Source: Caenorhabditis elegans (lineage: Eukaryota; Nematoda; Chromadorea; Rhabditida; Rhabditidae). Taken from it: a stretch of DNA of 64,000 bases. The notes beneath the pieces were generated by a model. That model did no database searches. It saw only the letters and a program-made list of their open reading frames with translations, and was not told the origin of the DNA. Shown here piece after piece: positions 37,601-51,100 of the stretch; positions within the stretch are counted from its first letter, which is position 1; each line of letters begins with the position of its first letter. The position numbers and the translations under genes are program-made. The stretch lies in contig NC_003280.10 in assembly GCF_000002985.6 (NCBI RefSeq), forward strand, positions 10,660,501 through 10,724,500, in the 5' to 3' direction.

Positions 37601-40600
37601 AGCAAAAGAACAAAAAAAATGGAATGTGAAAAATGAGGGAATAGAGCTCACAATTTGACACTTTTCTGCCGAAATCTCTCAAATTCGGAAACGGATTCCG
37701 GATTTGATGGAACTTGTTTTTGACGAGCTTTTTCTCTGTTTTTAGGGCGTTTGGAGTATAAAGTTGGATATTGGAAAAAAATTAATAAAATAAGCGAAGC
37801 CGCAAAAATATGTGCGTTTCAGAGGTGTGTGGTTTTCTGAATTTGCCGTTTGCCGAGCACCCCTGGTGCGTTTATAAGATGTACAGTAACCCAATTCTCT
37901 TTTTTTTTCGAAATTCTTGTAGATTTTTCTCTTTTTTATCGTAGAAAAATATTTAACAAATGTGAAAAACTATATTTCTACGATTTCAAACCTGAAAAAT
38001 ACTCAATTACTCAATTACTCAAAAAGTCTACATTTTTTCGAAGGTTTGGCACATTGCCAAATCTTTGACTGAAAATTCGGAAATATCCACTTCACTTTAA
38101 AAAATTTACGGTTGTCTCAAGACCGGTTTTCCTAAAAGTTTTCCTAAATATGTACAATTTGCTAGGTTTCCTGAGCATATTAAAAAATTGTTTCCAACGC
38201 TGAAAATTTAAAAGCCAAATTTTAATGAATTTCAGGAACCGCTTCATATTTAAAACTAAAAAATTTTGACAATAAACATTTTACGACATCTAAGTGAATA
38301 TTCCCCAAAAAAACCAGTGAATCATTTTTCTAGACCGAAAATTAATTGCTCGCTCAATTCGTGTATGTGTTCCAATGCCTCAGGGCTCGGCTGCTATTTG
38401 TCATTTATTTATTCCCAAGATCTTAGAATTACAACTCGATGTCTTCCTATTGAAATGGATATATGAACAGAATGAGAAATTGTTTTCTGCACAAATTAAA
38501 AAAGAGCAGCAACCGATGAAAACAAGATGTTTTTTTTTCGTGTTTTGTTTCGTTACGATGTTACAGAACACTTCACTACGTACTTATGCTTTTATGGGTT
38601 CTGAGCACTGAATCTTAAATTTTCATTTTTACGAGCTTCGCATCCACGTGAGTTGACCTAAAAACGCGATTTTCAGTGGAGCGCGAGGGAATTTTGAATT
38701 TTGAATTTAAATTTGAGATGAACTTGCAAAGATGAAACAAGGTATGCAAACTTAAAATTCGGAAATTTCGTACTTTGTGTTTTCAATATAGGCGTAAGAA
38801 TGTACCTACTGCCTGAGCTCGAGACAAACTGCAAAAATTGGCGACTGTCCGATAAGTAGGCATAAAGGCGTTCCTGCCTACCATGCTAATTTGAAATCAG
38901 AAATCTAGCAGAAAACTTTTTGATGGTATCTTGAAATTGTTGTACCTAAAGTTCTGTACCTTTGCAACCAAAAATTGTCCATTCTTCCATTTTCTAACAC
39001 CTACAATTTTGTATTCCAGACGTCTCAAACCTCAAACAAGTATTTTTCGAAAGGGTTCTAAAACCAATTGGTTAGGTTGGCAAAAGAGCTTTTTTTCCAG
39101 CCAAATAACTTATTCACAAGGACACACACTTGTCTTATGACACATATATACTTGGCATTGTGATGAGGAAGAGGGGTGTTTTTCTACACAATAATTACTT
39201 GTATGTCCACTTATTAATTTTACTGACACGCAATGTCTTCAATGTTGATGAATTGTTTTTTGAATAAATAAGAATGGAAGTAGGTCAAAAATTGACTCGA
39301 AAATGGGAAAAATACACGGGGCTATTGGATATTTCCGGTGTCGTTCGGCGTTAGATGGAAGGAAACCCGATTCCTTTTCGCTTTATGATCATGAATCTTT
39401 AACCTAAGATATTGAAAAACAAGGTATGAAGGAGCGGAGTAGGGAAACGCAGAGGAATGCAAATCATGGAAAATCAAAAGATCGGTGCAATAAAATTTGT
39501 AGCGAACGCAAGTAGGGCGAGCGAAGGGCGATGGGAGACGTGAGAAGCGCCCCATTACGAGCGTATGCAATGCCTAGTTCAATTGGAACATGTAAAAATC
39601 AAGGATCCACCTTTAAACCTACAAAGCTAGAAATAGTACTAAACAAATGTAGAAAAATATCAGATTACGATAACAAGATAATTTTACTTCAATGTGCCTA
39701 TTTTTTCATTCATTTCAGGATTTCCAAGTGGATATTTATTTCCAAGAGAAATGGGTCGATCATCGACTTCAACACAATAACACCAAACGAATACTTGTGA
39801 AAGATCCCAAATTGTTCGGTCTTCTTTGGCATCCGGATCTCTATTTTGCCAACGCGCGAACCGCCAGCTTTCATGACGTCACTCAACCCAACTTTCTCGT
39901 TTGGATATATCCAAATGGAACTGTGTGGTATGATTGTAGGTACGGTTTTGGTTCTGTAGAATGTTTAAATTGACAGAAAATTAAACTTTTATAATAAACA
40001 CAATCAAACGTTTTCCAGAATATCCCTTACAGTTCTGTGTATGCAAGATTTGGCTAGATACCCGTTGGACTCACAAAATTGTGGACTTCGAATATTGAGT
40101 TGTAAGAATTTGTTTTGAAACTGAATTCGTGTTGATTTTACTAACAGTCTTCATGGACCTAAAATCCCAGGAAAAATTCGATTGAAAAAAGAAAAGCCTG
40201 TGAAAGCAAAACTAAACCTATTCCTATCCGGAAATCCTGATAACAGCAATACTTTCCAGATGCTTACGACGAAGAGCAACTAATAATTCGCTGGAATGGA
40301 GGTAATCCCGTTGAAGTGAACCGTGGTATTCGAATGCCTGACATGCACCTGAAGCACATTAAATTCTACACAAAACGAGATAAATACGCGACTGGAATAT
40401 GGTCTTCTGCAGTCGCTGAATTCCACGTGGATCGAGAGATCACGCACCATATTATTCAATCATACATCCCAACGTCACTAATTGTGATTATCAGTTGGTT
40501 TAGTTTTTGGTTGGATGTTGAAGCTGTTCCTGGAAGGGTTTCACTCTCGATTACAACACTTTTGACGTTAGCTACACAGTCGAGTGCAGCTAGGATGGCT

Positions 40601-41889
40601 CTTCCACAGGTTTCGTCTTTGCAATATTTTTAGAGGACAAACATAGTAACTACTAGAGATTTTTGATCAGATGAATAGCATAAGGAACAAAAAAATTTCG
40701 CAAATATTCCCGAAAAGGCTAATAAAACCAATCACTCAATCTTTGACCTAATAAAAAATCAAATCAAATTTGCTCGACTGCATCATAAAAATATTTGTTT
40801 CTCCCACCCCAAACCTAGATTTTGCAGGCATCGGATGTGAAAGCAATTGACGTTTGGATGGGTACCTGCATGGCATTCGTTTTCTCAGCAATGATAGAGT
40901 TCACCGTTGTCAACTATTGTGTGCGACGAAAAGTTCGCACGAAGATAAAACCACGTGGGCTCTCGGAGCAAGTACATGACATGGTGGCGCAGTACAGGGA
41001 GAAAAAGGATAAGGTAGAGGAAAAATTGAGCAAAAATATATATTCTGCAATCGTGGTAAAACGAAAAATCCAACTCTTGCTAATATATTTTTGAATTTCC
41101 TCCAAACTAAGAACTGCTGACCGATCAGGAAGCTTGAAGTTGCTCATTTTGGGGGAAACTCAAACATGGTGAATTAATAACAATTGTCATTCACTGCTAA
41201 CTTTCAAACGGAAACCTCAATCTAACTAATTTCAGTTCAACAATGGAAACTGTGAGATCAGCTACGAAATGGCTCTGCAACCGAACGAGGACAACGCGAC
41301 AGTTCAACGAAATTTCGAGAAAAAAGAAGTGCGTGAGATGAATCAGGCGTCACTTTTTGTCCGGCGATCACTACTTCCGACTTCGAAACGGAAGACCATT
41401 GAAGACAGGTTGGGTTTTGACCGAGTTTCTATTCCTCACTTGCGAAAAATTGCGTTACTCGGTCTTGACACGACGGAAAATTTTCTGAGCAAAAGAGTGT
41501 GCGCCTTTAAAGAGTACTGTAGTTGTGGACTTCTGTTTTTAATGCAATTGTCTTCAAATATCAATTATTTAATTCGTTGCTACGAATTCGATAAAATTCC
41601 GTAAGAACTCTTTAAAGGCGCACACTGCTGTACACGCAAAATTGTCGGTCGTGATGAAACCCGCCACCGTAATTTTGATGATTTTTTTGCAACTGTGTAA
41701 TAATAACAAATTATAATTATAATTTTTTTTTTCAGAATAAACCGAGTCGAGGAGAACCGAAAGAATGCACAAAAAATCGATCGTTACAGCCGGGCACTAT
41801 TCCCACTGGCTTTTATCATTTTCAATATTTTCTATTGGATTTATTATTTAAAATATGCTGGCAGCAATTCCCCTGAACTTTTGCTTTAA
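34660..41889 (+). CDS. ggr-1: Cys-loop ligand-gated anion channel subunit (GABA/glycine receptor-like)
   Basis: Eight exons, 34660-34846, 36932-36999, 39719-39939, 40019-40101, 40260-40609, 40828-41013, 41236-41408 and 41736-41889, give 473 residues. Order: signal peptide ([19 protein letters not shown]); ligand-binding domain with [10 protein letters not shown]; the Cys-loop [15 protein letters not shown] with 13 residues between cysteines; M1 ([18 protein letters not shown]); M2 ([19 protein letters not shown]); M3 ([27 protein letters not shown]); a cytoplasmic loop; and M4 ([21 protein letters not shown]). The M2 and post-M2 sequence puts it with GABA/glycine/glutamate-gated chloride channels. 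Two features stand out: the usual Pro-Ala-Arg before M2 reads Pro-Gly-Arg, and the second extracellular cysteine pair of GlyR and GluCl is absent. The ligand cannot be read from sequence. AATAAA is at 42036-42041. The symbol is from locus memory. Confidence 0.88.
34847..36931 (+). other. Intron 1 of ggr-1
   Basis: This 2.1-kb AT-rich intron has no coding frame of note. Near 36638-36745 it contains a repeat region: ggcaggcaggcgtaggctg, then direct repeats of cctacaagcctacaagc. The same sequence family is scattered through the window. Confidence 0.6.
37000..39718 (+). other. Intron 2 of ggr-1
   Basis: This 2.7-kb intron separates the exons encoding the start of the ligand-binding domain. It is AT-rich, with a TCTCTCTCTGTGTGTGTG tract near 37398-37417 and a gtaggcataaaggcgttcctgcc repeat fragment near 38858-38882. 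I see no gene in it. Confidence 0.6.
41497..41625. repeat. Perfect 19-bp inverted repeat in the last ggr-1 intron
   Basis: gtgtgcgcctttaaagagt (41497-41515) is the exact reverse complement of actctttaaaggcgcacac (41607-41625). Outside the arms lie cggtcttgacacgac (about 41460) and gtcggtcgtgatg (about 41645), which relate it to the 2796-2987 element. Confidence 0.75.
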
Positions 41890-42148
41890 AGTTTCCATCT
41901 TGTTAGCCGACAATTGACTCGCTTCTATAATCGCTTTGTACACTTTTTTGTTTTGTTGATCTTTTTTTTCTTTTTGGGTAATATTACAGGTCACTTCTCA
42001 ACATATTGTTTTGAATTTTATCATTTTTTATCAGTAATAAAATTTGTGAATATTATAGGGTGACAACAAGAACAATAACAGTGAATTGGTAACGAAACAA
42101 CAAAATAAAAATTCAAATGAAACAAATCAAGAACAAAATACTAAAATC

Positions 42149-45100
42149 TTATTTTCCAGAATATCCTTGAGCAATTCCACTACGTCCTTCACCCATTTTC
42201 GTGGAATCTTCCGCTGTACTAACTCCATCATTCAATCCCTTCCAGGTTCTATCGTTACAGTAACCCGGATTGTAGATTGCAACAGAACTCGGACCATCTC
42301 CATTTTTCTCCTCCTCTGTCTTCTGAACACGAACTTTTCCAGAAATCAAACTGAAATCTCCGGCGGCCTTGTCGTCTGGCACTTCCGTTTCGATTTTGTC
42401 TGAAACTTTTGGAGGTTATTCATGCGAGGTAAATCGAGGTAATGAACCTTCAAGGAACGCGGCGAACTCGGCCGACCAACCAAAGTCTGCTGCCCACGTT
42501 TTTGCTGGATTCAAGGCGATCTGGAAATAATTTAATTATTTTTTATTCATAGGGAACAACTTCAAAGATGGGTAAAAAGCTTTATGCAAATTTAATTTTT
42601 TTGCAAATATTTTAAATGATATAAACTAACTTCAGCTTCAAAATATGACACGACAGGTCTGAAGTAATCGGATGAATCAAGTACAACGCCAAATGGACAC
42701 GAGAGAAGCACAAAGACATCGATATCGGTGGAAAAATTCGACAATTTCGGAACATTGATCTGAAATTTCGCGCAATTTGAAAGCAAATAAAAAAACCAAA
42801 AAATATCCAGACAAACCTTTCCAACTGAGATAACATAAATTTTCTTTCCGGCTTTCTTGCACATCTCACGCATTCGTTTTACCGCTTCACGATGCTTATC
42901 GACTCCGACACTGCCAACGACCAGTCCGACAGTGTCCGCATCCTTCAGCTTTTCCACTAGAAAAAGTCGTTTGCGAAGGAGACGAGACGAGCGGGTGCTG
43001 AAAAAAACCATTGAAATTGGAAATTGAGATGGGACTTGATTTTTGGCAAGATTCTAGGAGATATGAGTATAAAACGGATGCCTGCTTTCCGGATTATTCA
43101 GATTTAGATTCGCAACAATGGATTCGAGATTTGTAACCTATTTTGCATCTGCTATCAGTGCTTCTGTGCTAGTTACAACTATATTCGTTTGCTGGAATGT
43201 TACTCATGACCTAAACACTCTTCAAGCAATGTCCGACAGAAACATGCAAGATTTCAAGGTAATGATGACCTTCACCTGTCAGTTCATCTTATATAAGGAA
43301 ACCATTTTTTAAGGCAATCAGTGATCGCACCTGGGACAAGATGATGTTTAAACAACAGTCTTCTCCACCATCACCAAGTTTAATCTTTGGAAGAAACAAA
43401 AGATCAGGAGACAAGTGTAATTGCTCGGAAGAGCCATCAAACTGTCCAGGAGGGCCTCCAGGACCACCAGGAGAAAAGGGAAATGATGGGGTCGATGGAG
43501 TGGATGGTATTCCAGGATTCCCAGGTGAAAATGGAGGAGCTGCACTGGATCAGCCAGCTGATGGGACATGCATCAAGTGTCCACCAGGGCCCCGTGGACC
43601 ACCTGGACCACAAGGAGAGGAGGGACCATCTGGAGATGTCGGAGAGGATGGAGAGCCAGGAGTTCCAGGGAATGACGGAGCAGATGGAACACCAGGAAAA
43701 TCTGGAGCTCCAGGAGGGAAAGGACCCCAAGGTCCACCGGGAACACCAGGAAGACCAGGTCAGCCAGGAAGAAAGGCTATTGGAGAGGCAGGGCCAAAGG
43801 GTCCACCAGGAGCACCAGGAACCGATGGACGCCGTGGAGAGAATGGAACTGATGGGGATGATGGTGTAGATGGACAACCAGGAGATGAAGGTGATGCTGG
43901 AAAAGATGGAACACCGGGAGAACCAGGACCACAAGGAGAACAAGGAACCGAAGGCCAGCCTGGAACCGACGGCGCGTATTGTCCATGTCCAGCTAGAAGT
44001 ATTTCGAAGGTCGCCATTCAATAGAAAACTGTTAATCAATTTCCGAATTCCAAATAAAAAATTCGCTAGTCCAATTCTTTTGAAATCATTCATTACTTTG
44101 TTACGAATCAAGGCCAATAACTTAACACCATTGAAACGGGAAACAAGTTATGCATGCGAACTTCAAACGGTATTGGCAAGAACGCCAATGCTTATGAAGT
44201 TACGACGGAACTGTCTTCGTCTCTCAATTTACTACGTTGTTTACAATGAGATTTATAAATATTATAGCGCGCGGAGGCCGGCCGTCTTTGATCATCTGAC
44301 ACTGCTGTTGTAAAAATTTCGCGTAGTTGTAGATTATTGTTCTTCTCTTTTTTCGGCCATGTCAAGAGCGGTATAAAAGGACAGCGATGGCATTGAATAG
44401 ACATCTTGTACTCGTCTTACGATGACCGGACCAACTTGCCTCGCTGTCGTCGCCGGAATTTCCGGTGTCTTCGTTTTCGGAGCTCTTTTCTCTGTTGCTC
44501 AGATCTACAATGATATCAGCTCATTTGCCGATAACGCCCACAGAGAGCTCGGAGAATTCAAGGTTGGTTTTTTTGAATACGACTAGATCTGCTGAGAAGA
44601 TAATTTCCAAATTTTAATTCAAATTTTAGGGATTCGCTAATGATGCCTGGAACTCGATGGTAAACCACGACGATGCTACTCGTGTTGCTCGCAGTGTCTT
44701 TGTTCGTCGTCACAAGAAGCACTCTCAATGCAACTGCGGACCACAAGCCTCCAACTGCCCAGCCGGACCACCAGGACCACCAGGAGCTCCAGGAGACAGA
44801 GGACTTGACGGACAGCCGGGAGGTGCTGGAAACCCAGGACAGCCAGGAGTTGCTGGACCAAAGAGCCATGAACAACAAGAGTGCATCAAGTGCCCAGCCG
44901 GATCCCCAGGACCAGCAGGAGCTCCAGGAGCACCAGGACCACAAGGACCAAATGGACAGCCAGGACACCCAGGACAAGGAGGAAGCCAAGGACCAGCAGG
45001 ACCACGAGGACCAGCTGGAGATGCTGGAGCACCAGGACAAGTCGGTGCCCCAGGAAACCCAGGACAAGCCGGAAGAGGAGGACAACGTTCCCACGGACTT

Positions 45101-48100
45101 CCAGGACCATCTGGAGCCCCAGGACCACAAGGACCATCAGGAGCCCCAGGCCAGCCAGGACAATCTGGAGGTCAAGGACAACAAGGACCAGCAGGACCAG
45201 CCGGACCAGACGGACAACCAGGACAGCCAGGTCAAGATGGACAAGCCGGAGCACCAGGAAACGATGGAGCCCCAGGAGCCGATGCTGCTTACTGCCCATG
45301 CCCATCCCGCAGTGGATCTTCCTCAGCAGTTGAAACTGGAGCTGCCGAGCAGGGATACCGTCACCGTGCTGTTGCTGCTCGCCACCGCAACGTCATTCGT
45401 CGCCGTGTCGCCAAGAAGCGCGTCGTCAAGAAGAAGCGTGTTGTTGCCCGTCAAGCTTAAATGACCATTCACCTATCAACTCATTTAATGATTGAAATTC
45501 GAATAAAACAGTTTTCTATATTTTTTCTGAACTTCGCAAGATAGCAAAACGGTTTGATTTAATGATCTTCTTACTAAAAATGAGAAGAATGAAAGAGATA
45601 ATAAAGAAAATCGGAAAGGTAAAAACAACTGCCAAGGTCACTAACTTTCTATTTCTTTGCATCCATCCAACTTGAGAAAAAGGGAGTGGAAAGAGAAAAG
45701 GAGTAAATCGGAATAAAATGAACAAAGAAAGTGTTACATTTTAGATTGAATCGGACTAGAAAAAAAGAAGAAAGAGATGGAAGTTTACTGCAAAACGAAG
45801 AAGGAAATGCCTCTATTGTGAATGCAACTTTTGAATAATAGAGCAAGAGAGCAAAATAAGCCACGTGGGGGAGCTAATGAATAGGAACGGAACTAGACTT
45901 TTCAAAAGAAACTTTTTCTGTGTATTGACCGATTGACCAAACTCTGTGGGAATATCTGGGGGATAGGGACTTTCAGAAAAAAAAATCAGAAATGCCTTCA
46001 TCAAAAATCTAGTGAGTTCACTGTTTTTGATACTAGGTGCTAGATGTTTTGCTCTATGCAGATTTGAGGTTTCATAAACTTCATTCTGTACATCAAACGT
46101 ATAAATCGTGGAATCGTGGCGAGACCCACTCGGAAAAAGCATGTCCCTTTAAACTGACATGTCAAAATTTAACAAAATTACGATATCATTCGAAGCTTCT
46201 AAAAAATCGGAGACGCGCAAAACGGAAATTTGCGATTTTGCATATCAATCTTCTAATTAGCTGAAAAATTTCCTAAAATCTACAATTTCTTCTGCCAGAC
46301 TGAAGTTAAACCTTGATAACATTTGCCCGTAATCGTCAATTACGGTTTATTTCTGCAGAAGAACCAACGAGATACCGATCATGAGTCTCTCGTCGTGGTC
46401 ATCGTCACGAAGCAATGAACTGATCGAAAAACGGACACAACACCCAAAAAGTACTTTTTCGGTTAGTAAAAAGTTATTGAGAATGGCAAAAGTTACTTCC
46501 TCCTGTTCGGTAAAAAATGTCTGGGTTTCCACGAAACGCATGCCAACTTGTTAGCAACATCACAAAGCAGTTACACAACACCTCTGGATCGCTTTCTCTC
46601 GTCGCTTCGAAAGTGTACACTCTATCTAATCAGAAGACAAAACCGAAAAACAGTTTCACGTAGTTTACCGGTATAAAAGGGCTAGTTGCTTACTGTCAAA
46701 CCACAGCAGTCGTTTGCGAGGATGTCGACAACCTTCCTTTCGGTAATGGCCGGTTTATCCGGTATTGTGGTCTTCGGAGCTCTTATCTCCGTTTTCCACA
46801 TCTACACCGACATCAACTCCTTCGTTGATGAGGCTCATCGTGAGCTCGGAGCTTTCAGAGTAAGTACCATAAAAATACTTTGTTTCAAAAGCATTCATTT
46901 TTCTAGGGAGTTGCTAATGATGCCTGGAACTCGATGGTTAATCATGATGATTCTGCCCGTGTTGCCCGTAGCGTCTTCGTTCGTCGCCAAAAAAAACAAT
47001 CCCAATGCAACTGCGGACCACAAGCCTCCAACTGCCCAGCCGGACCACCAGGACCACCAGGAGCTTCTGGAGACAGAGGACTTGACGGACAACCAGGACC
47101 AGCCGGAAAGCCAGGACAACCAGGAGTTGCTGGACCAGCTCACCACCAACAGCAAGAGTGCATCAAGTGCCCACAAGGAGCACCAGGACCAGCCGGAGCA
47201 CCAGGAAACCCAGGACCACAAGGACCAAACGGAAACCCAGGAGCACCAGCCCACGGAGGAGGCCAAGGACCACCAGGACCACCAGGACCAGCTGGAGACG
47301 CTGGATCTCCAGGACAAGCCGGAGCCCCAGGAAACCCAGGACGCCCAGGACAATCTGGACAGCGTTCCCGCGGACTCCCAGGACCATCCGGACGTCCAGG
47401 ACCACAAGGACCACCAGGAGCCCCAGGACAACCAGGAAGCGGAAGCACTCCAGGACCAGCCGGACCACCAGGACCACCAGGACCAAACGGACAACCAGGA
47501 CACCCAGGACAAGACGGACAACCAGGAGCCCCAGGAAACGATGGAGCCCCAGGATCTGACGCCGCTTATTGTCCATGCCCAGCTCGCAGTGCCGCAGTTT
47601 TCCGTCACCGTAATGTTGCTGTCAACCGTCACCGTGCTGTTGCCAAGAAGCGCGTTGTCGCCAAGAAGCGTGTTGTCGCCAGAAAGCGCGTCGTTGCTGC
47701 CAGACGTCACGTTCAAGCATAAAGCAATATATCCTACCAAAGTAGAAATTCCTGATAGATTTTTGTCGAATAAACTCATTTTCATTATCTGTAATTTGAT
47801 CTTGCAACACGAGCCCTTTCAAATAATCGTCGATTTCTTATTTCCCTTTCACTCATCACTTTCGCTAAGCAAATCGAACGCGGCGCATGGTTTTTTTTAG
47901 TATTCTGGTGTCAGCGGCGGCACGGACATTGATGAAAAGATAGGAGAAGATAATCAAGTCGTCGCATATCTGAATTATCGCTATCACCTCGACGCGTTCA
48001 TAAAAACTCTGCGAATCGAGAACGGTAAGATGCAGGTCAAGAAAACCGCAGAAAAAGCAGTCCCGGTGTGGTCGAAGGAGGAGGAGGAATCATGAAAAAG

Positions 48101-51100
48101 CAACGAGTGGGATCTCGAGATAACCGCTATTTTATCCACAACGCTACTCCGTCGTTAGCCGCTCGTCTCTCAAATTCAGCGATCCTTATCCAGACATCCT
48201 TCTGACACCTTTCTGACATTCATATAGACTGCGGTGACTGGACCCTAAGATCTATAGACTAAAACCACCCAATCCGGTCTTGTAGGTTTCGTTTTAATGA
48301 TTCAAGTAAAATCATCGTCCCGAATGATTATAGGCAGTCAGTTGAATGTCGTTAAGGTTATGATATAGCATGTCGTCGTCGTCATCGTTCCGTTTATAAG
48401 CATTACCTCGTTCCGTTTTCGCTTTGTTCTCAATCAGTACTCATTCTCCGCTTCTTCAGAGTCTTCCACACAACTCTCCGCAGTCTCGGAGAGTAGTGTG
48501 ATCTAACCTCATCATGGTTAAGTCCTACACTTTGGCTGGACTAGCGGCGATTGCTTGTCTGCTGCTGGCAATAGGAGCTGTGATTTCTACAGTGTATATT
48601 TTAAACGATATTTCTGACTTTTACAGTGAAGCACAGGAAGAGTTGGTAGAATTCAAGGTGAGTTATTGTTCTAGACATAATTGAAATTATTTTAAAATTA
48701 TAGGATATCGCAAACAATATCTGGGAAGAAATGGTTTTCGAATTGACACCAGAGGAAATGAGAGAAGCCGAAGACAACGATCGTGAGAAGAGATCCTATG
48801 AGCCTGAAGGCCCTTATCAATCTGAAACCACAACACCTTCAACAACCACTTCAACTGCTGCCACAACTACCGAAGCTGCAGAAGATGAATCTGGTTACGA
48901 TTTTGTGAATGATAATGGACCACCATCTTCAAGACCTAGAAAACCAGAACCACCGACCATGCCCAGAACTATCCAAGGTACACATAAAAGTTTTAGTATA
49001 AATTTAAGGATAATTATTTCAGGTTTCCGTGCACCTCCTCCAGCTGCGACATCCACCTACAGACCACCACATGGATCAAACTATGACAATTACGGTAGAG
49101 AGCCGGCGTCTTCTAGAAGACCGTATCCACCTCAACAGCCTCCCAGTACATCAGCTCCGCACAGCAGTCCGAATAACAGAACATCATTGTACAATCCACA
49201 GCCACCTCCAAAAACTGGATATCCAACAAATCCTCGTGTACCGTACAATCCACCTCAGCCAAACTATACTCGGCAACCAACGTATCCTGAAGACAACCGC
49301 GCGCCATATAAGCCAACAAGATCACCAAACACTCCACCACCTCGTCAACCTTCTGGCGGATACGATTCAGATGGGCAGACTCCACCGTCATCGCCTAGAA
49401 TTTACAATACTCGTCGTCCGAACAATCATGGTCCAGGGTATCCAGAGGATCAAGTACCAACAGCGCCACCAGTTCCAGGACAACAAAGAGTTCCACCGAC
49501 TCAAACTCGAAATCCACCAAATCCAACTAATACCCGTCAACCATCGAGACCAGTGCCTCCAACATCAGATGGACATATTGAGGCAACCACTCCGTATAAT
49601 CCATCTGCTCAATATCCCACAGGAAAAAGGGGTTCACACCCTGGATTTGGACCTCAGAGACCTCGTCCAGGAACTAGACCAAGAGGCAATCCATGTGATC
49701 AATGTTCTGCTCAGCCGAATCATTGCCCATCAGGACCTCCAGGACCTCGTGGTAGACCAGGGCCTCCAGGATTCCCAGGACAAGATGGGCCACGTGGGCT
49801 TCGAGGTCTCAATGGTGGTTATTCTGGTGTTCAACCATCTTCTTATGATCCAGTAATTGGCTGTGTACAGTGCCCAATTGGACCACCTGGAGAACGCGGA
49901 CCAGACGGTACACCAGGAGTGCCAGGAGAAGATGGTATTGATGGCGAGCAAGGAGTGAACGGACAAGATGGTCAACCAGGAGCACCAGGGGCACCTGGAT
50001 ATCATGGAATGAATGGTTCTCCGGGAACACCTGGAAAGCCTGGACTACCTGGAAGAAACGGCCAATCATGCAAGTCAATTCCAGGACCTCCAGGTCAGCC
50101 AGGAGTAATGGGTGTACCAGGAAGAGACGGAGATCCTGGAACTGATGGTGAGCATGGACAAGACGGAAGCCCAGGAATTCAAGGCCCGCCAGGAAGAGAC
50201 GGAACATCAGGGCCAGATGGCCAACCAGGAGTGTCTGCTCCGGGAGCACCAGGAACAGACGGCGGTTATTGTCCATGTCCAAAGCGATCTTCGAAGTTTG
50301 ATTTTAATGATGCATACAATGATGATGAGAAGAGAGGCCTAGAGGAACATAGACCAAGAGGATACGATTCAGAACGCGCCGAAGAGCCAAGACCAAGACA
50401 GACTGTTCGTACTAATACCTATGATGAAAATTCTGGAGCCGAACATCAAAGAAGACCAAACTACGAACCTTCAGCAGAAGTTGCTCCACCACGACAGGAT
50501 CGTTATGAAGACGAAGAGAGAGTTAGAGAACCACCACCAAAGAGACCGCCACCACCACACCGACAAACTCCACACGAGTTGTACCCAGAAGAGCAACCAT
50601 ATGTCAGAAGACCACCACCACCACAAAACAGAGGAAATTATGAAGTTGAAAGATCAAGAGAATATGTGCCAGAAGCTCCAAGACCAAGGCAAGGTTATGA
50701 ACATTCATCTGGATATGGAGGTGATGACAGGAAAGAGCAGCCAAAATATATGGAAAGTCGACCAGTTGATGAGCCAAGATACGAAACTGATGCTCCATCA
50801 AGAAGTCGCCCGCTGAAGAAGGTTGAGATCATCAGACACCCAGAAAGAGGATACGATCGTCGTCAGCCATCTTATGAGGATTCGAAGCCAAGACAAGAGG
50901 AGCCAAGACGATATGAAACGGAAGCTGAGCCACGCTATGAAGAAGTTCCACGGAAAGAGACACATCCTCCAGGATTTGGAAGACCAAAATCTGAGGAAAA
51001 TCCAAGGGAAACAGGAAGAACTTACTCAGAAGAAGCAATGCCACCTGTGCAACAAACTGAGAAATATAATGGAGATAAAAGAAAGAAGAATCAGCCAGAG

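Noticed and set aside
44673..45464. 263-codon frame DHQDHQE.. overlapping col-39
   Set aside because: It is the +1 shadow of the collagen repeats and disagrees with the exon 1 phase and cysteine motifs.
46895..47785. 296-codon open frame antisense to col-80 (and similar ones opposite col-79 and col-39)
   Set aside because: They are Trp/Ser- or Leu/Val-rich by-products of the Gly-X-Y codon pattern read on the other strand; there is no start context or homology.
49029..49856. 275-codon alternative frame in bli-1
   Set aside because: Gln/His-rich shadow of the Pro-rich coding frame; it does not join the other exons.
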